Origin: Chloroflexota bacterium
GTDB taxonomy: Bacteria > Chloroflexota > Anaerolineae > B4-G1 > SLSP01
Length of the DNA stretch: 8,387 nucleotides
Assembly: GCA_022707725.1 (NCBI GenBank)
Contig: JAKJAB010000013.1
Span: 9,103 to 17,489 of the forward strand
Reading direction: 5' to 3'
Position numbers and translations under genes: made by a program. The stretch's first letter is position 1; every line of letters starts with the position of its first letter. This document shows positions 1 to 6,997 of this stretch, one piece after another. The notes under the pieces are model-generated. The model was not told the DNA's origin. It worked only from the letters and a program-made list of their open reading frames with translations, and did not search any database.

Positions 1-2201
1 TCGCTGATGCCGCCGCCGATCACTTCGATGCCCAGGGGTTGCATTTCCTTCTTCAGCCGGTCGATGTAGGTTCTGGCGATTTCGATGCGCGGATTTCTGT
101 CGCGTGAGGCGATCAATGCCTTTTCCCAGGAGATCGTTGGCTGGATGAATTCACCGTCGCACGTCGGAGGCGCGCTGCAACAGGCGTATTGCCAGGCCTT
201 TTGCGCCTGAGCGGGAAGCACGTCGAAGGCTGCGAGTGAAACGATGCTACACCGGCTTTGGGTGGTTCCGTCGGCCGGCGAGTGTATCTCCGACAGCGTG
301 TGCTCGTTGACGGCGTCTACGGGAACGCCCACCAGGAAGCGCAGCGTCTGTGTTGTCGCTCCGATGATGGCGATGTCCGCGGCGGCGACACCGAATTGGG
401 TGGCGAGGGCCGCCTTGAGGGCGTCGAAGGGGACGCGGTTGCCGTCTTCTACCGTCACGGTGACTTCCACCTTGGCCGGCCAAGCGTAGACAACCTCGCG
501 CGGGAAGAGCTGCGCCAGATAAAGACTCGGATGCTGCCGGTGCACCTTGCGCGCCAGGGCGTTGAGCGTCGTTTTCCTCTTCCCGATAGCTTCGACTAGA
601 AGGCGCGCCAGTTCGCTTTCGGTCTCGCCGGCCAGGATGCTGAAATCGGCGCTCAGGTCGAAGGCCAGCGTCTTGAGGTCGTTGGCGTCGAAGTGGCACG
701 CCATGAACTGCTGCAATTTGGCTTCTGGGGGCAAATCGGTCCGGTACTGCAACTCGACCTCGTCCTCGTCGAAGGGCTGTTCTTTCTGGCGCAGGCCGTA
801 TTTGGATTTGTCGGGGTCGGGGACCATCATGTGCAATTCGTTGCACGTGTAGTTGGCGACAACATCTTTCAGAATCGGCGGCCCCATGGTGAGCACCAAT
901 TCGGCCCAGGGCCGGCGCTTGATTTCTTCCGTCACCAACAGGTTCTCCGGATCGCGTTCGAATTTGTGGTCCATCACAGCATGGTCGTATACCGCCTTGA
1001 TGACCGCTTCTTCGTCGTAGGGGTAAGGACTCCCCAGCATGGGCTGGCGTCCATTCGCCCACACGCGACTGGGGACGAAGGTGAGGATGTTGACGCCGAT
1101 GCCGTCTTTGCTTTCTGCGTTGACGATTGTCGTCCGGAGTTGCGGCCGCAAATCGACGTCGGCATACAACTGCTCGAACTTCTGGGTGAAGCTGAGTCCG
1201 GGCGGGCACACCTTGAACTTCAGTCCGTCGCTGATCACGGCGAGACGCTCGCAATTGGTCAGGATGATTCCCGGCCCGGCAAAGAACTGGTTGTAAGGAT
1301 TGCCGGGGACGCGCGGCTCGGGAATATCTCTGTCCATCGTCTCGCGGGTTTTCCAGTCGTCGATGACGTAGAAGGGATAATTCGTCCCCATGCTCAGCGT
1401 GAGCGCGCTGCGCAGTGCGAGGAAGCGCTGGTCGTTCTCTTTCGGGGCGAACAGCGCGCGCCACACCGGCGGCTCTACTTTGTCACCAAACGGCAGCAAG
1501 TTGTACAGCGTGGGGATTTTAGCATGATCCTGGATCGGCAGCGAGAGGATGGAGAAGTAGTACAGCAGCCCCCACAAGATGAACTGCGCCGGTAGGGTGA
1601 TCAACAGCAGTCCGGCCCGTCCGGCGACTTGATAGCTGAGCCAGCACGTGAGCACGAAGATGAACCACAGGAGGGTGAGGAATGCCACGCCTTTACCCCG
1701 CAGGATCGCGCTGGACAACATCCAGACGCCGGCCGTACCCACCACCAGAACGCCGGCGATCAACCCCCAGATCGCGTTGACATCACCATACAAGTAGAAT
1801 GGCACCCCGTTCACCAATAGACAGATGAGCGCGGCGAAGGTGAAGGCGAAGGCCAGGATACTCGCCCCCATGCTTTTGTCGAAAAAATAGCCCAATGCGC
1901 TCGCCAGCGCCGTCGTCCACACGGCGATTTCCAGGATCAAGTAGGTGGTAGCCAGGTAGACGCTGACGTTGTCGGCGAATTTGGTCAAGCGCAGGTCGAG
2001 ACCGTCGAAGGGGAATTGGATGAGATTGAAAAGCAACGCAAACACGATGAGGATGATATTGCACACCAGTGTGGTCGTTCCCAGTGTGCGTGCGGCCTCA
2101 AAGGGTTTCCGAAAAACCAGCCCGAGGATAACAGCGAGGACACAGGCCAATCCGGCTTCGATCAGCAGCATCAATCCGGCTTGCGTAATCAATGTTGACA
2201 T
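1..2201 (-). CDS. Seven-TM SPFH/band 7 protein with inserted effector-associated domain (partial, 3' end outside window)
   Basis: An uninterrupted frame of 733 codons runs off the left edge, so the C-terminus is missing. The ATG at 2201 is preceded by AAGGAGG at good spacing. Residues 7-220 hold about seven hydrophobic helices (near 7-29, 42-62, 81-104, 112-131, 140-165, 171-191, 195-220). Residues 305-455 match the first half of an SPFH (band 7) domain: FAGPGIILT, then VDLRPQLRT, KDGIGVNILTF and a PWAEL..ILKDVVANY stretch. Residues 496-560 resemble an EAD7-type effector-associated death-like domain (DLKTLAFDL.ADF..LAGETESELARLLVEAI). Residues 576-657 form an alpha/beta module of the kind that accompanies EADs. 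SPFH-type sequence resumes at 702-733 (NPRIEIARTYIDRL, then PLGIEVIGGGIS). SPFH proteins oligomerise on membranes and EADs mediate homotypic recruitment in bacterial conflict systems. A membrane scaffold for EAD-bearing effectors is my inference. The reading frame is firm; the domain calls come from remembered family patterns. Confidence 0.8.
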   Translation of the reverse strand, partial: MSTLITQAGLMLLIEAGLACVLAVILGLVFRKPFEAARTLGTTTLVCNIILIVFALLFNLIQFPFDGLDLRLTKFADNVSVYLATTYLILEIAVWTTALASALGYFFDKSMGASILAFAFTFAALICLLVNGVPFYLYGDVNAIWGLIAGVLVVGTAGVWMLSSAILRGKGVAFLTLLWFIFVLTCWLSYQVAGRAGLLLITLPAQFILWGLLYYFSILSLPIQDHAKIPTLYNLLPFGDKVEPPVWRALFAPKENDQRFLALRSALTLSMGTNYPFYVIDDWKTRETMDRDIPEPRVPGNPYNQFFAGPGIILTNCERLAVISDGLKFKVCPPGLSFTQKFEQLYADVDLRPQLRTTIVNAESKDGIGVNILTFVPSRVWANGRQPMLGSPYPYDEEAVIKAVYDHAVMDHKFERDPENLLVTEEIKRRPWAELVLTMGPPILKDVVANYTCNELHMMVPDPDKSKYGLRQKEQPFDEDEVELQYRTDLPPEAKLQQFMACHFDANDLKTLAFDLSADFSILAGETESELARLLVEAIGKRKTTLNALARKVHRQHPSLYLAQLFPREVVYAWPAKVEVTVTVEDGNRVPFDALKAALATQFGVAAADIAIIGATTQTLRFLVGVPVDAVNEHTLSEIHSPADGTTQSRCSIVSLAAFDVLPAQAQKAWQYACCSAPPTCDGEFIQPTISWEKALIASRDRNPRIEIARTYIDRLKKEMQPLGIEVIGGGIS

Positions 2202-2216
2202 AGCCGCTTTCTCCTC
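2194..2216 (-). promoter_or_regulatory. Ribosome binding site fixing the start of the SPFH/EAD gene
   Basis: On the minus strand AAGGAGGAG lies eight bases upstream of the ATG at 2201. It is the strongest Shine-Dalgarno match in the window and removes doubt about the start. It also implies efficient translation of this membrane protein. Confidence 0.75.
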
Positions 2217-2314
2217 CTTGTCAGAGCCTAACCCTTCGGAATGCTTGCGACGAGCGTCGAAACCCGTTGCGGTTCCGCGCTATCCGGGTCAGGATGGATG
2301 TGAATCTGAGGCTC

Positions 2315-2334
2315 CTTCACTCATTATAGTGAAG
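2315..2334. promoter_or_regulatory. Perfect 7-bp dyad enclosing the -10 box (candidate operator)
   Basis: CTTCACT (2315-2321) and AGTGAAG (2328-2334) are perfect inverted copies around a six-base centre. The -10 hexamer of the promoter (2323-2328) lies within the dyad. A repressor bound here would block RNA polymerase directly. There is no T-run after the stem, so a terminator reading is weaker. No regulator gene is recognisable in the window. Confidence 0.4.
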
Positions 2335-2351
2335 TTTGGCGTTCTATGCAA
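2323..2351 (-). promoter_or_regulatory. Sigma-70-type promoter for the SPFH/EAD gene
   Basis: On the minus strand a consensus TATAAT (2323-2328) is preceded, 17 bases upstream, by TTGCAT (2346-2351). The -35 box begins only nine bases past the stop of the upstream kinase gene, so the promoter fills the short gap between the genes. The predicted leader is roughly 115 bases and contains short GC-rich inverted repeats (for example ACCCG...CGGGT, with GCGG/CCGC inside), so it may be structured. The -10 box is embedded in a perfect dyad, listed separately. I saw no clear terminator between the kinase stop and this promoter, so read-through is also possible. Confidence 0.6.
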
Positions 2352-2360
2352 ACATCCGCA

Positions 2361-4037
2361 TTACTTCTTCCGCACAATCGACACCAGGATGATCCCTCCC
2401 ATGATCAACGCCACGACAAAGCTCAGGATTACGATGGCCTGGACCAGCCAGGGAGTGTTGGTCGTTGCCGGGATCAGCCCCGCCAGCCCGATGATCATGG
2501 CGGCGACGATCAGGCTGAGGGACAGGCGGGTCGCCATGCGGTCGAGCAGTTCCAGGTTGCTGTGGTCCAGCGCGAGTTTGAGCGGCTCGCGTTTTTCGAT
2601 GCGATTCAACAGCAACATGCCGATGTGCGGCAGTTCTTCCAGCAGATCGCTCCACACCAGGCCGCGCCGCATCAGCGTATCGATCAGGTGGCGGTTGGGC
2701 AGCGCCGATTTCAGCATCAGTTTGGCGGCATAAGGCGCGGAGAAGGCGAAAATGTCGAAGTCCGGCGCCAGCCTGAAGCCGATGCCTTCCATCATCGCCA
2801 GCGTCTTGCCCAATTGCCAGAAGTTGGTGGGCAGGTGCAGGCGATGGGCAAAGGCCAGGGGCATCACGGCATCCATCAGCTCGTCCACATGCACGTCTTT
2901 GAGCGCCAGGCCGTTGTAGTAGCGCAGCAGCCGTTCGATGTCCTGGCTCAAAGCCCGGCGATTCACATCCGGCGGCGCGGCCCCGATGTGGATCAGCCCA
3001 TCGGCGACGCCTTTGGCATCCATGCGCACCGCGACGTTGTACAGCCGGATCAGCGTTGAGCGGTCGCCGTCGCTGAGATAGCCAACCATGCCGAAGTCCA
3101 TCACGCCGATGACCTCGTTTTCCATCACGATCAGGTTGCCGGGGTGGGGGTCAGCGTGGAAAAAGCCATCTTCTAGAATTTCCTTGATGATCATCCGGGC
3201 CGCGTTGGTGGCAATCTTGTTGCGATCGAAGCCGGCTTCATCCAACGCGGCAATATGGGTGATTTTAATGCCCTCGATGTACTCCAGCACCAGGACGCGC
3301 CGGGTCGTATATTCCCAGTAAACCCAGGGGATGTGCAGGCAGTCTTCCTGGGCAAAGTTTTCGCGCAGGCGGTCGGCGTTGCGTCCTTCGCTCTGGTAGT
3401 TTAGCTCGTTGTGCAGGGTATCCGAAAAATCCTCGACGATTTCCTCCAGCCGGTACACGCGCCCCAGCGGGGTGTGATGTTCGGCGTATTCAGCGATGTC
3501 GTGGATGATTTCCAGGTCGGTCTGAATGGTGGGCAGGATGTTGGGACGCTGGACTTTGATGACGACTTTCTGGCGCGTGGCGAGTTTGGCGGCGTGAACC
3601 TGCGCGAGCGAGGCCGCCGCCAGCGGATGCGGATCGATCTCGCCGAAGACCTTCTCCGGCGGCTGCCCCAGTTCGGCTTCGATGACTTGGCGGATTTCCT
3701 CCCAGGGCACAGGCGGCACATCGTCCTGCAGTTTCGCCAATTCGGTGATATAGTCTGGCGGCAGCACGTCGGGGCGGGTGCTGAGCATCTGTCCCAGTTT
3801 GACGAACGCCGGTCCCAGCTCCTCCAACGCCTGGCGGAAGTGCGCCGGCAGTGAAGCGGGTTCCTGGATGGGGAAGGGGTACAGGTCACGCAGCCACAGT
3901 GGCTCCGTAGGCAGGTGCGAGAGTGCAAACCCGAACCCGTGGCGCGTGAACACTGTCAGAATGTGGCGGTAGCGTCGCAGGTGGCGGATGGGTCGGCTGA
4001 TCGTCGGAATTTTGAACATCGTCTTTCTTTCGCTCAT
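2361..4037 (-). CDS. AarF/UbiB/ABC1-family atypical protein kinase-like protein
   Basis: A 558-residue member of the ABC1/UbiB/COQ8 atypical kinase family, whose bacterial members support isoprenoid quinone or other lipid metabolism, probably as ATPases. Visible family landmarks in order: KxGQ motif K80-Q83 followed by STRPDVLP; alanine-rich loop AAAS (140-143) with LAQVH; nucleotide-binding lysine K161 in VIKVQRP; EL(N)Y..EGRNA at 211-221; catalytic loop HADPHPGN (294-301); metal-binding DFG (314-316). Two C-terminal membrane helices lie near 505-525 and 530-553, which is normal for the family and puts the protein at the inner membrane. In the family-specific ExD motif the aspartate is replaced by asparagine (N213). 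The start is uncertain: the ATG at 4037 lacks a clear ribosome site, whereas Met7 (4019) has a purine-rich GAAAGAAAG just upstream. No ubiquinone or menaquinone genes are nearby, so I give no symbol. Confidence 0.93.
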   Translation of the reverse strand: MSERKTMFKIPTISRPIRHLRRYRHILTVFTRHGFGFALSHLPTEPLWLRDLYPFPIQEPASLPAHFRQALEELGPAFVKLGQMLSTRPDVLPPDYITELAKLQDDVPPVPWEEIRQVIEAELGQPPEKVFGEIDPHPLAAASLAQVHAAKLATRQKVVIKVQRPNILPTIQTDLEIIHDIAEYAEHHTPLGRVYRLEEIVEDFSDTLHNELNYQSEGRNADRLRENFAQEDCLHIPWVYWEYTTRRVLVLEYIEGIKITHIAALDEAGFDRNKIATNAARMIIKEILEDGFFHADPHPGNLIVMENEVIGVMDFGMVGYLSDGDRSTLIRLYNVAVRMDAKGVADGLIHIGAAPPDVNRRALSQDIERLLRYYNGLALKDVHVDELMDAVMPLAFAHRLHLPTNFWQLGKTLAMMEGIGFRLAPDFDIFAFSAPYAAKLMLKSALPNRHLIDTLMRRGLVWSDLLEELPHIGMLLLNRIEKREPLKLALDHSNLELLDRMATRLSLSLIVAAMIIGLAGLIPATTNTPWLVQAIVILSFVVALIMGGIILVSIVRKK

Positions 4038-4101
4038 GTGGGCGTCTTGCCCGGACTATCGCTTATGAATGATGGGCCTGTGACGTCCGTATGGCGCCCT
4101 C

Positions 4102-4113
4102 GATATCGATATC
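4102..4113. repeat. Perfect 12-bp palindrome between the glycosyltransferase and kinase genes
   Basis: GATATCGATATC is its own reverse complement and sits about 65 bases upstream of the kinase start. It could be a protein-binding site, or simply a chance stretch built from GATATC units. No promoter hexamers with good spacing were seen beside it, and the rest of the 103-base gap shows nothing further. Confidence 0.3.
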
Positions 4114-4140
4114 CTGCAACAGGAACTCGCGTCATTTTGT

Positions 4141-4890
<750 letters not shown>

Positions 4891-4978
4891 ACGTCCTCCA
4901 AGGGCAGTCGGATAGTCGTCAGTCAGGTCGTCGTTGAATCTGGGGCGGGTTGGTCTTCTGACCGCGCCGGCAAGAGCA

Positions 4979-5575
4979 TTATCCAGAGTGTGACCATACC
5001 CAATCGAGCAGTGCCTGTCGTTCAGCGGCGGTCAGATCGCGCCAATGACCCGGCTCCAAATCCGGTGGCAGCATCAGCGGGCCGATGGCCACGCGCACCA
5101 GCCGGATGATCGGCAGCGCCACCGCCGACAGCATACGCTTGATCTGCCGTTTTTTCCCTTCGTAGAGCACGATGCGCAGCCAGGTCGTTTTAGAGGGCGC
5201 GGCGAGCGGTTTGGGAAACGGCGGCAGCAGCGGCGCATCCGGCAGCACCTCCACCTCCGCCGAGCGGGTGATGCCGTCCTTGAGCGCCACGCCGTCACGG
5301 AGCTGTTGGAGGACGGCGGCTTCGGGATGCCCCACCACCAGCGCGAGGTAGGTCTTGGGATGGTTGAAGTCCGGGTGGGTGACGCGGTGCAGCAGTGGCC
5401 CATCATCGGTCAGCAACAGCAATCCCTCGCTATCCAGATCCAACCGTCCGGCGGCATGCAGCGTGCGCGGAATTCCCATATCAACCAACGCCGGGCGTCC
5501 ATAGCGATCTTTATTGGCGCATAGCACGTCAAAGGGCTTGTACGCCATCGCATAACGGTAAGGTGGCGCGCTCAA
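4979..5575 (-). CDS. rluE: RluE-like 23S rRNA pseudouridine synthase (RsuA/RluB/E/F family)
   Basis: This enzyme would isomerise a uridine in 23S rRNA to pseudouridine. In E. coli RluE the target is U2457. The domain starts at YRYAMAYKPFDVLC and carries the catalytic-motif aspartate in GRLDLDSEGLLLLTDDG (D46 counting from the chosen start). KTYLALVVG follows, then the family's C-terminal signature EGKKRQIKRML...IRLVRVAIGPL. There is no N-terminal S4 RNA-binding domain, which fits RluE rather than RsuA, RluB or RluF. I chose the TTG at 5575 (198 residues) because a promoter lies at 5610-5637 and GGAGAAGGA sits about ten bases upstream. The frame stays open to an ATG at 5689, but the extra 38 residues look unlike the family and would span the promoter. 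An ATG at 5548 is also possible. The gene may be cotranscribed with the glycosyltransferase 88 bases downstream. Confidence 0.88.
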   Translation of the reverse strand: MSAPPYRYAMAYKPFDVLCANKDRYGRPALVDMGIPRTLHAAGRLDLDSEGLLLLTDDGPLLHRVTHPDFNHPKTYLALVVGHPEAAVLQQLRDGVALKDGITRSAEVEVLPDAPLLPPFPKPLAAPSKTTWLRIVLYEGKKRQIKRMLSAVALPIIRLVRVAIGPLMLPPDLEPGHWRDLTAAERQALLDWVWSHSG

Positions 5576-5609
5576 CGCCTGATCATCCTTCTCCAAAGCA
5601 TTGTTGATG

Positions 5610-5637
5610 ATTATAGTCGCGCCGGGCAAAGGGGCAA
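5610..5637 (-). promoter_or_regulatory. Sigma-70-type promoter for the pseudouridine synthase gene
   Basis: On the minus strand TTGCCC (5632-5637) and a consensus TATAAT (5610-5615) are separated by 16 bases. Transcription would begin near 5603, about 28 bases ahead of the TTG start at 5575. The position argues against the longer reading that starts at 5689. Confidence 0.5.
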
Positions 5638-5731
5638 GCGCCAAAACATAGGCAAGGAGGTACAGTCTACAGTCACATTCGATTTGCATTTTCCTCGCTT
5701 ATCTTGTATAACCTCACTGGGCGTGGTTTAG

Positions 5732-6925
5732 GTTAGCTTGACAAATTGCCCACTGGTCATCTTGTGCGACAATTGGTTTGCTGAAGACCAAGGCCCAGGG
5801 AGACGACCAGTGGGCGCACGACGGAATGATATCACAAGTAAACAACGAGCACAAATCGCGGTCGAGGTTTTGTATCCTGACAGACCGCGCGGGACAGTAA
5901 GCGAATTGGCCAAGAGTCACAACGTTTCGTGACAGACGATTTACGATATTGCTGAGGCCGGAGAGCAAGTCTTGATAGCGGGATTGCGCCCTGGCCCGCA
6001 CGGTCCGCAGCCAGTTGTACCTCTATGCCCTGACGCGGCAGCCGCAGTGTGATGGAGAGACGTGGGGCTGTGTCCTGCTGGACACGCCAGCTACGCTGCA
6101 GTTCGCCAGTGATGCCGGGACAGGCTTGCCGGCCGGGGGTAAGGCCGCGGACATCGCCGTGCATCAGTTGGATTGGGACCACCTGCTGCGGCCTTTGTGG
6201 GGCCAGGCCACCCGTCTGGAGCAGCAAGCCTATACTGCGCTGGGCAAAGTTGAGGAGCGCGCCCGTCAGTTCGATCAAGCCAGCACACCCGGACGCTTGG
6301 CGTAGCATCTGGTCGCCTGGGAGGGCTTGAGCGCCGAGGCGGCCAGCCGGGTGGCGCGCTACGATGATTTTTTGGCGATAGCGCAACAAGTGGACGCGCA
6401 GTTCGCGCTGATTGACCTGGAAAGTGGGCAATTGCGCGACCCGGTGACGGGCGCGCAAAGCCTGCGCCATCTGGGAAAGCACAGGCTCGGCAAATCTTGT
6501 GGGAAAAGAGCTTGGATGAAGCCCACGCGCTGTTGGGCCCCCAGCAGCTGTGGGAGGCCTGGGCCGCGGTGTGTCAAGTCTTGGGACGTTCGTGGCGCGG
6601 CAGTATGCTGGCGGAATGTGTCAACAGCCTGCTGCGCCCGGCACTCGCCGCGCGGAAGCATATCGATCAGGGGTGCTTGGAATTGTTTCGCTTTCTCCAT
6701 AACGTGCATCCTTTTCAACGGGGCAAACGTGCCGGTCATAGCCCAGCGCAACTTGTTGGCTTGCAGCTGCCAGATGACGCCCTCACTTTGCTCGGTTTGG
6801 CACCAAAGGTTAGCTCGACAACCGCTGACCAACCACCTGAGGCGGCCAACTCGCTACTGCCACCTATTGGCATTGTAACGCCTTTTTCGTTGCCTCTCTC
6901 AAGTGTCGAGAAGTGTCAATCTAAC
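5732..6925 (+). mobile_element. Decayed insertion sequence with imperfect terminal inverted repeats
   Basis: The left end GTTAGCTTGACA (from 5732) and the reverse complement of the right end (6911-6925, GTTAGATTGACA inward) match at 12 of the first 15 positions, so they look like terminal inverted repeats. They bracket a plus-strand transposase remnant. The element separates the phosphatase-fold gene from the pseudouridine synthase gene. A clean target duplication is not visible: TTA flanks both sides but one base out of register. I cannot assign the element to a named IS family. It is probably non-mobile because its transposase is broken. Confidence 0.5.
5748..5815. repeat. Subterminal 11-bp perfect inverted repeat near the left IS end
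   Basis: GCCCACTGGTC (5748-5758) and GACCAGTGGGC (5805-5815) are perfect inverted copies separated by 46 bases. They extend to 14 bases with one mismatch. The pair lies between the left terminal repeat and the transposase start, where subterminal transposase-binding sites or a hairpin limiting transposase expression could occur. Confidence 0.5.
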
Positions 6926-6940
6926 TTACTGAAAATCTGA
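5810..6940 (+). pseudogene. Degraded IS transposase (nonsense mutations plus two deletions/frameshifts)
   Basis: Pieces in two frames add up to one transposase. The likely original start is GTG at 5810 with GGGAG upstream. It leads into an N-terminal helix-turn-helix (KQRAQIAVEVLYPDRP, GTVSELAKSHNVS, then QTIYDIAE). A TGA at 5930-5932 replaces the residue before QTIYDIAE, most simply a CGA arginine codon. Near 6005-6014 the frame jumps and the sequence passes from GPHGPQP straight to LYLYALTRQ, implying a deletion of the region between. The middle part (HQLDWDHLLRPLWGQ, QQVDAQFALIDLESGQLRDPV) carries a TAG at 6303-6305. A second deletion with frame change near 6475-6495 joins LRHLG to ARQILWEKSLDEA. 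The C-terminal part (SWRGSMLAECVNSLLRP, DQGCLELFRFLHN, RGKRAGHSPAQLVG) then runs out through the right terminal repeat to a stop at 6940. The family is recognised by pattern only. Confidence 0.75.
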
Positions 6941-6962
6941 ACCATGCCCGGAACTCCTTAAA

Positions 6963-6997
6963 AATGGCAAATGGCGAATGGCAAATGGCAAATCGCC
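6963..6997. repeat. Heptanucleotide tandem repeat (AATGGCA, about five units)
   Basis: Four consecutive seven-base units AATGGCA/AATGGCG/AATGGCA/AATGGCA are followed by a degenerate fifth, AATCGCC. It lies just outside the right end of the IS remnant, in DNA with no gene. Short heptamer arrays of this kind expand and contract by slippage and often differ between strains. Confidence 0.75.

Noticed and set aside
247..1464. 405-codon open frame on the minus strand in another phase
   Set aside because: It is arginine-rich and low-complexity, and overlaps the SPFH/EAD frame, which has clear domains, a strong ribosome site and no interruption.
693..1595. 300-codon open frame on the plus strand
   Set aside because: It is antisense to the SPFH/EAD gene, has no ribosome site or family resemblance, and has the composition expected of a complement shadow of GC-rich coding DNA.
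2315..2334. The dyad near 2315-2334 as an intrinsic terminator of the kinase gene
   Set aside because: The stem is AT-containing and has no T-run on the minus strand; the embedded consensus -10 with a 17-base spacer favours a promoter/operator.
2346..3059. Plus-strand open frame opposite the kinase gene
   Set aside because: It is rich in Gln and His and lies entirely antisense to the convincingly conserved ABC1 kinase.
5832..6482. Minus-strand open frame of 216 codons across the IS remnant
   Set aside because: The plus strand carries recognisable transposase sequence; the minus-strand product matches nothing and has no credible start signal.
5731..6821. 14-base direct repeat (GGTTAGCTTGACAA at 5731, GGTTAGCTCGACAA at 6808) as a target duplication or recombination pair
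   Set aside because: The right copy is within the conserved transposase C-terminal coding sequence (APKVSST), and the inverted match at 6911-6925 is a better partner for the left end. It is probably coincidence.
6963..6997. Heptamer array as a CRISPR-like or iteron origin structure
   Set aside because: There are no spacers between units, no replication initiator or DnaA boxes nearby, and units are only seven bases long.
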